A DNA stretch of 64,000 nt. Origin: Marisediminitalea lipolytica (GTDB taxonomy: Bacteria; Pseudomonadota; Gammaproteobacteria; Enterobacterales; Alteromonadaceae). The DNA lies in NCBI RefSeq assembly GCF_001758465.1, contig NZ_MJIC01000014.1:339823-403822 (forward strand). The letters run 5' to 3'. The translations under genes and the position numbers were made by a program. Each line of letters opens with the position of its first letter. The first letter of the stretch is position 1. Below are positions 27,704 through 35,872 of this stretch, piece after piece. The notes below the pieces were generated by a model. It was given only the letters and a program-made list of their open reading frames with translations. It was not told where the DNA came from and ran no database searches.

Positions 27704-27912
27704 GAAATTCCCCTTGGTTTTCGATCATGGTATGGTGTGGATAAAATCGCGACAACTCCGCTCAGTTAAAATCAATGCCTTATAAAAAAAGATGGGAATG
27801 TAATATTATGATTTTTAATACTTTTATTTTTTTGTTTTACAGGTCGGAGTTGAATATTTCGGGTATAGTTTTTTTGGGGTAAATGAAAAACGCTTGAAAA
27901 AGGATGATAATA

Positions 27913-28641
27913 GTGGCAAGCAGGAAACTGGCAGTCTTGATAGACTCTGAAAACACGCCTCATTCAACGCTCAGTCTGATCATTGAAGAACTGAGTAGTT
28001 ACGGTCAAATAATCGTTAAAAGGGCTTACGGAGACTTTTCTAGCGATCAACTTAAGAACTGGAAGAAGCCATTAAATGAGTTAGCCATTCAACCACGGCA
28101 ACAGTTCGCATATACATCAGGCAAGAATTCAACCGATGCATTGATGATTATTGATACGATGGATCTGTTGTACTCAGAACGATTCGATGCAATTGCCCTG
28201 GTATCCAGCGACAGTGATTTTACTAGTCTAGCTACTCGACTTAGAGAGTCTGAAGTGCATGTTATAGGAGTGGGTAAGGCAATGACGCCTTTATCATTCA
28301 AAAACGCTTGTAACGACTTCATTGCGATTGAGAACCTGAATGATACCGAAAAAGTGTCAGACGATTCCGTAGTTCAATATAACGAGTTAGAACGAGAACT
28401 GTGGCGGTTAATGCACCAAGCTTGGCAGAACTACAGAGATGAATCTGGCTGGGCAAACCTTGGAGAAGTAGGGAAGTATCTGAAGCGAATGAAGCCGGAT
28501 TTCGACCCAAGAAACTACGGGTTGAAAAAGCTTTCAGATTTCTTCGAGAAGTATTCTGACCGTTACAAGGTAACGACGCCCAAAGGCTCAGGTCTTTCCT
28601 TTAAACTGATTACGAAATCAGAGAAAAGTGAGAGTGTTTGA
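27913..28641 (+). CDS. NYN (PIN-like) ribonuclease domain protein with C-terminal OST-HTH/LOTUS domain
   Basis: The N-terminal 150 residues form a NYN domain: LAVLIDSENTP, KNSTDALMIIDTMDLL and SSDSDFTSLA give the acidic residues that hold metal in PIN-like RNases. The end (about 160-240) matches an OST-HTH/LOTUS winged helix (GWANLGEVGKYLKRMKPDFD). LabA/DUF88-type proteins of this build are thought to bind or cut RNA. GTG 27913 fits the AAAGGA site at 7-8 bases; ATG 27904, which adds three codons, sits too close to it. The gene is divergent from the integrase across about 200 bp. Confidence 0.85.
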   Translation: MASRKLAVLIDSENTPHSTLSLIIEELSSYGQIIVKRAYGDFSSDQLKNWKKPLNELAIQPRQQFAYTSGKNSTDALMIIDTMDLLYSERFDAIALVSSDSDFTSLATRLRESEVHVIGVGKAMTPLSFKNACNDFIAIENLNDTEKVSDDSVVQYNELERELWRLMHQAWQNYRDESGWANLGEVGKYLKRMKPDFDPRNYGLKKLSDFFEKYSDRYKVTTPKGSGLSFKLITKSEKSESV

Positions 28642-28670
28642 TCCACTAAAGATAACTACCGGTTGCTTTA

Positions 28671-28766
28671 ATGATATTGACTTTGATACTACTTCTGGCA
28701 CTTACTTTCAGTATAGCTATCATATTGATAGCCGCCTATTTAACGCTAAATAAAGAGCGGGCATAG
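28671..28766 (+). CDS. 31-residue single-membrane-helix peptide
   Basis: ATG 28671 opens a 31-codon frame lying 29 bp after the NYN gene. Almost all of it is hydrophobic (LTLILLLALTFSIAIILIAA) with a charged NKERA tail, as in small membrane proteins or type I toxin peptides. The stop lies inside the hairpin at 28756-28772. The ribosome binding site is weak. A chance frame is possible, but the composition is unlike random AT-rich sequence. Confidence 0.4.
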   Translation: MILTLILLLALTFSIAIILIAAYLTLNKERA

Positions 28767-28772
28767 CCCGCT
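28756..28772 (-). terminator. hairpin terminator behind the remnant gene
   Basis: AGCGGGC and GCCCGCT form a perfect 7-bp stem around ATA. On the minus strand the T-rich CTCTTTATTT follows. The same type of hairpin (GCGGGCT/AGCCCGC) ends the related intact gene at 31259. Confidence 0.6.
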
Positions 28773-28778
28773 AAAAAT

Positions 28779-28925
28779 CTATTCTAACTTCTCAAGCCAA
28801 TATGTCTGTATTTGTGCAAAGTAACTTTTGGCTGAAGTTAAAAATAGTGCTTCGAATTCGTCGGTGAAAACTAGGTAGAACAACTTCACAGTTGAAGTCC
28901 GGCTTAGCATCATCGAATTGGATAA
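28779..28925 (-). pseudogene. C-terminal remnant of a paralog of the 31259-31645 gene
   Basis: The minus-strand frame ends FTDEFEALFL...YWLEKLE and stops at 28779. It lines up with FAEEFETLFL...HWAEKLD, the end of the intact gene at 31259-31645, and both are followed by nearly the same GCGGGC hairpin. Only about 45 residues remain before an in-frame stop, and no start with a ribosome binding site is visible. This is a decayed duplicate of gene plus terminator. Confidence 0.65.
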
Positions 28926-28961
28926 TTATAAGCCGCTTCTATATGTGGTTACCTGAAATTT

Positions 28962-30863
28962 TTAATACAAAAGACTATCTTGAGCTTCTTCTTCGTCTAA
29001 AATTTCTCGTTGTTCATAGATGACTTCCAACGCGACTGTAAGCCTATTTTGTATGTCAATTTTCATTATGTCAGAGTTAATGTAATTGATTAAACCACAG
29101 TAGAAATAGGTAGGCATATCTGAAAGCGCGCTTTTTAAGCAATTCTCACTTTGGCATAATTCCTCAAGAAGAATAACGTTGTCTTCTATTCTTTTCTGGT
29201 GGATTAGTTCTAGCAGAATGGAAAGCATCACTAAGCCATAGAAATGAACGCCAATATCTTGAGATAACGAATTATCTTTCCAAGCTGAACTCTCTAGCAG
29301 TTCATTCCAGCCGTTAGATTTTTTGTGTGCTCTATTTAGTGACGCGGTTATCTCAAATTCGGATAAATCGGCGTCAGCTTTACAGTATTCTGGTGGTCTG
29401 TTTCCAAAATTAAAGTCAACGTTAAGTTTTTTCTTCAAACCTTTTAACTCAAAGTTTACCTCACCTAAGTGGACTGCTGAAACCTGGTTGAGGTTACTAA
29501 TCTCTTGATGTGTAGTGAATAGCCGTAAAAGTGAATTTGATAAATTAAAAAATTGCTTCTTACCGATGTGCTTGCAGTACAAATAACTAACAATGTTAGA
29601 CTTTAATAATGATAAATCTTCATCAGCAGTATAATGTGAGAAACGTTGAGCTTTGAAATATTCATTGAAGCCCACTTTCAATTCATCCTCGTTAATAAAG
29701 CTTAGTAATTTGAAAATATTCGCTTTATCTCTGTTTCTAACGTTGTAGAATATACTTGTCAAAGGATAAATTTCTATATTCCAACGCTGAAATGATCTGA
29801 ATATTTCAATCACTTTATTTTTATTGATATCGAAATCTTCATAAGTAATTTCATTGTTTAGTGAAATGAATAAAAACTCTCTTTCTAAATCAATTTTGCA
29901 TTGACTTAAGTTATTTAAATTATAGCAATAGTTTGGTTTTCCTTTGGTACACCCATCAACCTGATGTGCTGGCCAATTCAGCAACGCATTAATCGCCGAG
30001 TTTACAAACTGTGCTTTTACTTCTTCCAGATCATTATAAGTAAATTCAACTCGTTCGTTGATCCAATATTCTTCTGAAGTAATTGGGTTATTTATGTAAC
30101 CGGAATACTCTGTTCGGGCGAGAGCTTCTCTGTATTCACATTTGTTTTTTTGTAATACTGTAAATAATATTAATGATTTGATTGCCCAAGAGGTTCCATT
30201 GGTGTGTTCTAATTCAATTGACCGTTCAAGGGCTGTTAGTGACCTATCGTAGTCTCCCATTTCATAAAAGTTTTCACCTAGCAATTGATAAATAAAGGAG
30301 CTTTCTCCTTCACTTTCCAGTTTCTCATTCAACTCGATTATTGCGTTCCAATTGGCTAATTCGTGGGTATCTTGGAGATCTAACATTTCATTGTTGCCAA
30401 CTACTTTTTGCATCATTTCTCGAAGGCTTTGAGTAGTAATGTCGACTTGTGCATGGTTGATAATTGACTTGTAAAAAATCGGCAAGTCTTTGAGACTATT
30501 TTGCGTTCGTATCATATCGTCTTGTAATGTTCTTCTTTTTTGCTGAACTTTCAGGCTAAATGATTTCTTGTCAACGCCTTTTAAAAGCTCTCTATAAGGA
30601 GCATAGCTAGAACCATCTCTGCCAAACAAATAAGTGTATTGTGTTAATATTATTAAGTTATCAACTAGAGTTTCTGCTTCTTTTTTAACCATCGTTTTCT
30701 CAACTCGACCGTGGTCGTACTCACGGTCGTCAACTACGAAGCGCTTTTCAAAATCCTCTTTTGATTTAAGGATGTAACTTATTTTGTTAGCTAGTTTTGC
30801 GTGGTCTTTGTAGCCTAGGTTTTTTACCATCTCGGTTAATGCTATTATCATATTAGAGTCCAT
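28962..30863 (-). CDS. large TPR-containing protein of unknown function, 633 aa, paired with a ParE-like toxin gene
   Basis: Helical protein throughout. One clear tetratricopeptide unit is visible (ENFYEMGDYDRSLTALERSI, about residues 205-240) in a longer repeat-like stretch, and the N-terminus is charged. No enzymatic motif is seen. The start lies 2 bp after the stop of the toxin-like gene, so the pair is one transcript. A TPR protein could be the partner that binds or neutralises the toxin, or an effector of its own. It is very AT-rich, as is usual for recently acquired DNA. Confidence 0.65.
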   Translation of the reverse strand: MDSNMIIALTEMVKNLGYKDHAKLANKISYILKSKEDFEKRFVVDDREYDHGRVEKTMVKKEAETLVDNLIILTQYTYLFGRDGSSYAPYRELLKGVDKKSFSLKVQQKRRTLQDDMIRTQNSLKDLPIFYKSIINHAQVDITTQSLREMMQKVVGNNEMLDLQDTHELANWNAIIELNEKLESEGESSFIYQLLGENFYEMGDYDRSLTALERSIELEHTNGTSWAIKSLILFTVLQKNKCEYREALARTEYSGYINNPITSEEYWINERVEFTYNDLEEVKAQFVNSAINALLNWPAHQVDGCTKGKPNYCYNLNNLSQCKIDLEREFLFISLNNEITYEDFDINKNKVIEIFRSFQRWNIEIYPLTSIFYNVRNRDKANIFKLLSFINEDELKVGFNEYFKAQRFSHYTADEDLSLLKSNIVSYLYCKHIGKKQFFNLSNSLLRLFTTHQEISNLNQVSAVHLGEVNFELKGLKKKLNVDFNFGNRPPEYCKADADLSEFEITASLNRAHKKSNGWNELLESSAWKDNSLSQDIGVHFYGLVMLSILLELIHQKRIEDNVILLEELCQSENCLKSALSDMPTYFYCGLINYINSDIMKIDIQNRLTVALEVIYEQREILDEEEAQDSLLY

Positions 30864-30865
30864 TC

Positions 30866-31108
30866 TTATTCCCCTACCTTTTTTAAGTTTTTAATCTTTT
30901 TTTCATAATGGTTATGGCCACATAAATAAATCTGACTTAAATCAGAAAATAATAGGCGATAATGTTGATTTAATTTCACAGAGTAGTGACTCTTCAAACC
31001 TGCCAGCTTTTTACTGTTAACTTTCATCTTGGATGGCTCATTGATGATATTTCTGGCTTTAGTCTCGACCCAAGCAGGGCAATACCCCAAAACGGTTATG
31101 TTCTTCAT
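30866..31108 (-). CDS. ParE/RelE-like toxin-family protein, 80 aa
   Basis: The small basic protein resembles ParE-like toxins: CPAWVETKARNIINE at the start, LAGLKSHYSVKLNQHYRLLF in the middle (the beta strands that form the toxin core), and GHNHYEKKIKN at the end. ATG 31108 is chosen because GAGGAG lies 6 bases upstream; an in-frame ATG 21 bases earlier has no such site. Family members inhibit gyrase or cut mRNA. No ordinary small antitoxin gene is adjacent; the downstream neighbour is the 633-residue TPR protein. Confidence 0.65.
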   Translation of the reverse strand: MKNITVLGYCPAWVETKARNIINEPSKMKVNSKKLAGLKSHYSVKLNQHYRLLFSDLSQIYLCGHNHYEKKIKNLKKVGE

Positions 31109-31234
31109 TTGAATCTCCTCAACGTTCAAATGAAATTTTTAGGCATACCAATTTGGGAGCATACAAAAAAATTTTCAGCAGATGGCCAGTTCCAAATTGC
31201 TTTTTGGCTCTTCTACTCCAATATCAATAAAAAA

Positions 31235-31253
31235 TGCGGGCTAAAAGCCCGCA
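31235..31253 (-). terminator. rho-independent terminator of the 31259 gene
   Basis: TGCGGGCT and AGCCCGCA pair perfectly around AAA. On the minus strand the stem is followed by ATTTTTTATTG. It lies just after the stop of the leftward gene at 31259. Confidence 0.8.
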
Positions 31254-31258
31254 GAATG

Positions 31259-31645
31259 TTAATCCAACTTTTCAGCCCAATGGTCTATCAAGGTTGTGAG
31301 ATAATAAGCTGGGCCAGCTAGGAATAAAGTCTCAAATTCTTCAGCGAAAAGCTCACAAAATGACGATATTTCATCTACGTACATTAGTAGTATGACATAC
31401 ATCATTTCACCGCTGACATAGCGTTCACAGTCGAGTTCAGATTCAGCGATTATCGACTTGGATAATGACAATCCCAGGACTCTTCCTGCAACATCACGAT
31501 GCAAATAGATATAACGGCTGAAATCTAACTCAATCTCATCACTCTGTTGTGACGCATTTGCCAATAACAATACCGTGGAGTGGTCATCCCAGGGAGATTG
31601 GCTGGCTCGCTTATAAATTCGAATAAATTGACTTTGATTACTCAT
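31259..31645 (-). CDS. hypothetical protein, 128 aa, plasmid-like cluster
   Basis: I do not recognise the family. ATG 31645 has AAGGA about 8 bases upstream and gives MSNQSQFIRIYKRASQ. The protein is acidic in its second half (SSFCELFAEEFETLFLAG) and looks globular. A degraded copy of its end lies at 28779-28925, so the gene has been duplicated in this island. It is the last of three leftward genes that back onto the hairpin array and the relaxation-like gene. Confidence 0.6.
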   Translation of the reverse strand: MSNQSQFIRIYKRASQSPWDDHSTVLLLANASQQSDEIELDFSRYIYLHRDVAGRVLGLSLSKSIIAESELDCERYVSGEMMYVILLMYVDEISSFCELFAEEFETLFLAGPAYYLTTLIDHWAEKLD

Positions 31646-31698
31646 AATAAAAGTTCCTTGTGTTTGGCCTATTTGTAGGTAGGCCAAACCGGAGGAAA

Positions 31699-31932
31699 CT
31701 ATGGCATGAGATGGATAATTTCTGATTCAGGCCAGTTATGGTTAAGCAGATTTAACAGCCAGGACGTGTTATCGGGAGGAAAGCTCCCTCTTTGTTCACG
31801 CAAGGAATTTATGACTCTGGTTAATTGGGCGAGCTGTGAAGGACTGATATCGGTTTGGTATCCGAATTGGTTCAGCCACCTTCTTACCGTTGCGCTATTA
31901 ATAGTGATGAATGTTACCTTGGTCCTATCCAT
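31699..31932 (-). CDS. small helix-turn-helix-like protein, 77 aa
   Basis: ATG 31932 lies 8 bp after the stop of the 31940-32461 gene with an AAGAG site just before it. The sequence INSATVRRWLNQFGYQ and SPSQLAQLTRVINSLRE looks like two helical DNA-binding units, as in small plasmid regulators, but no family is certain. A longer in-frame start upstream would overlap the preceding gene and has no clear ribosome binding site. Confidence 0.5.
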   Translation of the reverse strand: MDRTKVTFITINSATVRRWLNQFGYQTDISPSQLAQLTRVINSLREQRGSFPPDNTSWLLNLLNHNWPESEIIHLMP

Positions 31933-31939
31933 CAGGCTC

Positions 31940-32461
31940 TTACCAGTCGTAATGAAAGGGATCGTCAAAGCTGGAAAAGGTATCTTCAATACCATTATCA
32001 AAGACGTCGAAATCATCACTGCTGTACATCACGTGTCCTCCTGCATCAATACCGCTTTCTTCAATTTCTGGAAAACCTGTACACGGATTTACGGCAGGGA
32101 TTTTACTGTCCTCGTGTATAGGATGTTCTTCATTGTGAGAGGGAAAGTCAGATGTCTGCCTTAATGATTCTTGCAGGATATAATCATCGATGGGGTTACC
32201 AGGTTCTTCGGTTTCCCATTCGAGTGGTTCTGACTCAAAGTCATTATCTTGATTAGGTTTAATGTATGCCTCTTCAATCTTTACTGAAAATGTTTGTTCC
32301 GTGGTGACGTTTAAAAACTGGGAAGCGTGGAAGTGAGTAGATATCAACGATAGCGTTGGCTGAGCTAGCGTTTTAATGTGGACAGATTCAGCAGGCTTTT
32401 CTTTACCGTAGTTTTCAAGTTCGGCAAGGGAGTAATGACCTAATAGTTCGACAAGCGTCAT
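31940..32461 (-). CDS. hypothetical acidic protein, 173 aa
   Basis: ATG 32461 is preceded by GAGGT at 8 bases. An in-frame TTG five codons earlier would overlap that site. The N-terminus (MTLVELLGHYSLAELENYG) is helical. The second half is strongly acidic and low in complexity (Asp, Glu, Ser, Phe), ending SFDDPFHYDW, which suggests an unstructured or protein-binding tail. No family is recognised. It heads the leftward cluster and diverges from the hairpin array. Confidence 0.55.
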   Translation of the reverse strand: MTLVELLGHYSLAELENYGKEKPAESVHIKTLAQPTLSLISTHFHASQFLNVTTEQTFSVKIEEAYIKPNQDNDFESEPLEWETEEPGNPIDDYILQESLRQTSDFPSHNEEHPIHEDSKIPAVNPCTGFPEIEESGIDAGGHVMYSSDDFDVFDNGIEDTFSSFDDPFHYDW

Positions 32462-32535
32462 GGCGGAGTACCTCAATTTTAATTAACAGAGGTACAGGTA
32501 CATTAATAATTTTTAAGACAAAATCAAATACAAAA

Positions 32536-33040
32536 TGCGAAAAAGAGCGGAGACGCTAAATCGCACTTTTCTGATAAGAACAATACGCCGTTATGCAATA
32601 GCATGACGGCAATAAGCGAGCTTCAACGAAGCTCAATAACCGGCGTAGACGAAGTGTTTCAACGAAAGACTTCGGCGAAGCCAGTGACTGTGCGCCGTGG
32701 CGTACTTCCCGAAAAAAGGTTTCGCTTCAGCGAAATTCGAGACATGAAACAACGTGCCATGACGATGAACCAAAAATCAATTTCATTGAAATTGAACAGT
32801 GCATCACGATGTGATGAGACGCTGTGCGCTGCACAAGTCGACACGGCATTTTTGCGGGAAGTACGGCGCAGAGCGCGGTACAGTCACTGTCGGCTTTTAG
32901 CGCTAGTGTCGCAGACACGTAAAGTGATTGCGTTGCCATGGCAACATCAGCAATCACGTGCGATACAAGGCGATTCAAAATCAGCGAAAGGCGCTGGTTT
33001 TTATTCTGCAACGCAGAAGCGGTTGCAACAAGTGTTGCCG
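32536..33040. other. dense array of short perfect hairpins; candidate oriT/oriV or structured RNA
   Basis: At least eleven stem-loops lie in about 505 bp. Examples: TGCGA/TCGCA with inner AGCG/CGCT (32536-32565), GCCGTTATGC/GCATGACGGC (32587-32610), GAGCTTC/GAAGCTC (32618-32634), TTTCGC/GCGAAA (32720-32735), TCAATTTC/GAAATTGA (32777-32795), CATCAC/GTGATG (32802-32816), GTGTC/GACAC (32906-32918), GTGATTGC/GCAATCAC with inner GTTGCC/GGCAAC (32924-32957), TTCTGC/GCAGAA (33004-33018). Several share an AAC loop. A longer pairing encloses the centre: CAGTGACTGT and GTACTTCCCG (32682-32711) against CGGGAAGTAC and ACAGTCACTG (32855-32889). Frames open here on both strands are by-products. Confidence 0.7.
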
Positions 33041-33142
33041 TTGTCGTTCCGTGCACGAAAACAGATACTCAGGTAACGAATCAGGGAATGATTTTATGTT
33101 TATCGAGGTAAAACATCGATAATTCCGCCTGGCTAAAACCTA

Positions 33143-33167
33143 CCTCCTTATATCCACAACAAGGAGG
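33143..33167 (+). promoter_or_regulatory. hairpin hiding the ribosome binding site of the relaxation-like gene
   Basis: CCTCCTT (33143-33149) is complementary to AAGGAGG (33161-33167), which is the strong Shine-Dalgarno site 5 bases before the ATG at 33173. The loop is 11 bases. Folding would block translation unless the hairpin is opened. Confidence 0.55.
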
Positions 33168-33172
33168 GATTA

Positions 33173-34033
33173 ATGAAACAACTCGAATTCACCGGATTGC
33201 CAACGGCACTTCAGCATCAACTTTATATCGATATGCGCTATCAGCCAGCGGCCAGTAATAATGAAACGGGCAAGCGCCGGTTACATTGCACCATCAAATA
33301 CGCTGCACGGCTCGGCATGATAAGCCCGATATTCATTAGCTGGCTGTATGGTATCAATCGTTCATTAGCTTTAGAGCATTTGAATAAGCTCGTTAAAGCT
33401 GATTTATTAAACGTCGCGCCGACGGTGCGTGTGCCAGATGGAAGAGTATATGTACTCACCTTGGCAGGCGCTAAACTTGCCGAAGAACTGCTGCTTCAGC
33501 ATGTACCATTCCGCTCATCCACCAACCCACAGCTACAGGTAAATCAAAACACTTTAATGCACGATGTCATTTTGCAATACGTGCTGGCCAGAGGAATTCA
33601 TAATGTTGATGGGGATGGTAATTATCGGCCTCAATGGACAGGCTTTATCAGTGAAAAGGAATTCAAACGCCTGTACCCCTCAAGTACCATTCGCAATGTA
33701 GATGGCCTGGTGATTGAGCCTGATGGGGCCTGTTGCGCCATTGAAATTGAACATAGCTATAAGCCAATTCAGATACGCAAAAATATCCTTTTAAAATACC
33801 GCGATGCGCTACAGGATAGCCTATACGATAAGGTATTTTTTATATCCCAGTCATTGCAGATTTTGCAGTACAGTAAGCGAATAAATGGTTTAGCCATGGA
33901 CACCCTAACAAGCATTGTTGACCGAAAGACTGGTAGGTCACCTTTGAGTGATAACGACAGGAAATTACTGGAAGACCGGCTTATTTACCGGACGAAATTC
34001 TGTGAAGAAATCTCAACGCTCTTCTATCCATAA
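33173..34033 (+). CDS. replication-relaxation-like winged-helix protein (plasmid/mobilisation type)
   Basis: The 286-residue protein has an N-terminal winged-helix region (about 25-110: YAARLGMISPIFISWLYGI, then VYVLTLAGAKLAEELL) and a C-terminal nuclease-like core (NVDGLVIEPDG...CAIEIEHSYK, i.e. Asp then Glu-x-Glu, about 180-205). This build resembles the replication-relaxation family of plasmid control and mobilisation proteins. It directly follows the hairpin array, a natural DNA target. AAGGAGG precedes the ATG but lies in a hairpin. It is not a relaxase, as no His triad is seen. Confidence 0.6.
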   Translation: MKQLEFTGLPTALQHQLYIDMRYQPAASNNETGKRRLHCTIKYAARLGMISPIFISWLYGINRSLALEHLNKLVKADLLNVAPTVRVPDGRVYVLTLAGAKLAEELLLQHVPFRSSTNPQLQVNQNTLMHDVILQYVLARGIHNVDGDGNYRPQWTGFISEKEFKRLYPSSTIRNVDGLVIEPDGACCAIEIEHSYKPIQIRKNILLKYRDALQDSLYDKVFFISQSLQILQYSKRINGLAMDTLTSIVDRKTGRSPLSDNDRKLLEDRLIYRTKFCEEISTLFYP

Positions 34034-34035
34034 AA

Positions 34036-34056
34036 AATGCGCCCAATGGGCGCATT
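34036..34056 (-). terminator. rho-independent terminator between convergent genes
   Basis: AATGCGCCCAATGGGCGCATT is a near-perfect hairpin directly after the relaxation-like gene. On the minus strand it is followed by a T run, so it best terminates the leftward small membrane gene, though it may serve both. Confidence 0.75.
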
Positions 34057-34072
34057 AATGTTAATGACTCAG

Positions 34073-34297
34073 TTATTCAGAGTCTTTGGTACATATCCAG
34101 ATAAGCCCTGCACTCATATAAAAGCAGGAACTCAGCCACAAAGTATTAAATCCTGCGTAGAGTTCATTGCGGTCGAGTCCTGGCTCCGAAAGAAGTCGCC
34201 AGAAACCAGTGAGCAAAAAATAGATGAGACATACGTCCCCCAGTCTTAATATCAACTTTATCCACCAATCTACAGAATCTTTTTTGTACTTACTCAT
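34073..34297 (-). CDS. small membrane protein, 74 aa
   Basis: ATG 34297 has AAAGGAT 6 bases upstream, and the gene ends just before a terminator hairpin. Two hydrophobic segments are visible (LGDVCLIYFLLTGFWRLL and LWLSSCFYMSAGLIWIC), so the product should sit in the inner membrane. The overlapping plus-strand frame lacks a good start and is discarded. No family is recognised. Confidence 0.6.
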   Translation of the reverse strand: MSKYKKDSVDWWIKLILRLGDVCLIYFLLTGFWRLLSEPGLDRNELYAGFNTLWLSSCFYMSAGLIWICTKDSE

Positions 34298-34394
34298 ATT
34301 TATCCTTTTTACCTTTATTGGTTTTTTATAAAGGGATGGCGTGAGGTAAATATGAGGGAGGTTGGAACAGGGAATTTACTCAAGCCAGAAAAAA

Positions 34395-34424
34395 GCCAGG
34401 GGGAAACCGTAGTTTCCCCCTGGC
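34395..34424 (-). terminator. strong leftward rho-independent terminator with no visible gene upstream
   Basis: GCCAGGGGGAAAC and GTTTCCCCCTGGC form a perfect 13-bp stem with a CGTA loop. On the minus strand it is followed by TTTTTTCTGG. No minus-strand gene lies to its right for about 900 bp, so the transcript it ends may be noncoding. Confidence 0.75.
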
Positions 34425-35355
34425 AAGTGACCTGTCATGAGTGACGCAATATCCCGCCTAATGCTATCGCACGCTTTTGTACTTTAGCATCGCAAAGTCT
34501 CTACACTTGCCTTCCAAAGAAATATCGATAACAGCATAACGCGCAATAGCTAAGATCGAACTAAGAGAGGTAGAGTCTCTCGGACACATACATTATTTAG
34601 GACGTTGCAGGTTGCGCCTGTATGTGTTGTGTTGAACCTATATTCAAATAGGCTAGCCTCTTGGAGAATTAAGCGGTTTTTCTAAATATTTCAGCATAAT
34701 CCCCAGTTTTTTTAATTTTTGTGATTGTGACAAAATGAGATGGTGCGGTCAGGGCAGCTTAATTAGCTTTCCTTCGGATTTAACTTTTGATGCATGTCAT
34801 CACCATATTTAGAGGACGTTAAAGTAACAGAGATTATGTAAGGGTACTTGAACCTGGAACAAACAAGGTCGGCGAGATGCACGCCAGAAATATGCTACGA
34901 CCGCACATTTTTTATCACACGTTATTACTATGAGGGCACAACAACCCTATAGTCTGGGACAACATTCCTTAATTTAAGTACAAGAGACAAACGACAAAGA
35001 TTCACAAGCATAACATCAGGACAAATCAATAAAGCTTATTGATTTCGCTGTTTTGGGGTTCAAAGATGAATGAACTGAGGACTTACAACGGTTCGATTTC
35101 CTATTTCTGACTTTGGTCAGAGGCTGACATTGTTGTTTCGTTGTGACAAATAGAGGCCATCCGAATTGGATGGACTGGCTTGATGATTATCGACAACACT
35201 GACTGTTCTACAAAAATATAGTTTGAACATAATTATCCAGTATCTAAATGCACTTTATTATCTAAATATCAATGAGGTAACATGCTTAAACCGATTGAAA
35301 GGTTAGGTATTTGTCGCTTACGATTAGTTATTATTTTTCTATTCTGAAGTAAGCA
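34425..35355. other. gene-poor stretch of about 930 bp
   Basis: No open frame with a ribosome binding site and no repeat that I can support is seen. It is AT-rich, with scattered T runs near 34710. Because a strong minus-strand terminator closes its left end, it could encode a leftward noncoding RNA; otherwise it looks like decayed DNA between two acquired units. Confidence 0.4.
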
Positions 35356-35784
35356 ATGTATAAACCTCTTTATAAATTCATTTTAACTAGTTTTGCTGTG
35401 ATTTCATTATCATCTTGTTCAGTAGGGTTTGGTGATGTTAGAAGAACAGATTATGCCCATAGAGTTGAATACGAGACATCTATGAACTGGCAACAAGCTT
35501 TCAGAGTTATTAAAAACAATTCTATTAGATGCTATCAAGGAAACGCAGGAATAATAGGAACAGGAGCAACAACAACCGTAAACGCAAATCTGTATAACGA
35601 ATTAGGTGAGGCAGAAATTCAAATCAACGGAAATCTAGGCACGTTTCTTCTGTTCGAGATCATTAAGTTAGATGAAGGTGCAAAAATAGTTGGATATTCA
35701 GCAATGAGCACTTGGACAAAAGAGTTATATTACTTAAAACCTGTTAAATCGAAAGATGGAGAGCAGTTTATATTCGATTGTTAA
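35356..35784 (+). CDS. small lipoprotein, 142 aa
   Basis: The N-terminus is a lipoprotein signal: basic start (MYKPLYK), hydrophobic stretch (FILTSFAVISL) and lipobox LSSC with Cys at about residue 21. The mature part is short and probably beta-rich (FLLFEIIKLDEGAKIVGYSA), and has a second Cys at the very end. It should be anchored in the envelope. No family is recognised. It stands alone, 88 bp before the RuvC-like gene, with the same direction. Confidence 0.65.
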   Translation: MYKPLYKFILTSFAVISLSSCSVGFGDVRRTDYAHRVEYETSMNWQQAFRVIKNNSIRCYQGNAGIIGTGATTTVNANLYNELGEAEIQINGNLGTFLLFEIIKLDEGAKIVGYSAMSTWTKELYYLKPVKSKDGEQFIFDC

Positions 35785-35872
35785 TAAGATTCATGTAAAC
35801 CAACAATCAATAGATTTTCTGATGAAGTATCAGTAATAAGCTGTTATGCATAAATCACACTGAAAGGAAGAT

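Noticed and set aside
31706..32164. Plus-strand frame of 152 codons
   Set aside because: It covers two leftward genes that have proper ribosome binding sites and spacing; no site of its own.
32603..33076. Open reading frames of about 60-157 codons on both strands in the hairpin array
   Set aside because: They overlap each other, have no ribosome binding sites, read as low-order basic sequence, and are explained by palindromic DNA being open in several frames.
35302..35308. GTTAGGT as the upstream cassette junction
   Set aside because: It matches GTTRRRY, but such a 7-mer occurs about once per kilobase and no attC fold precedes it.
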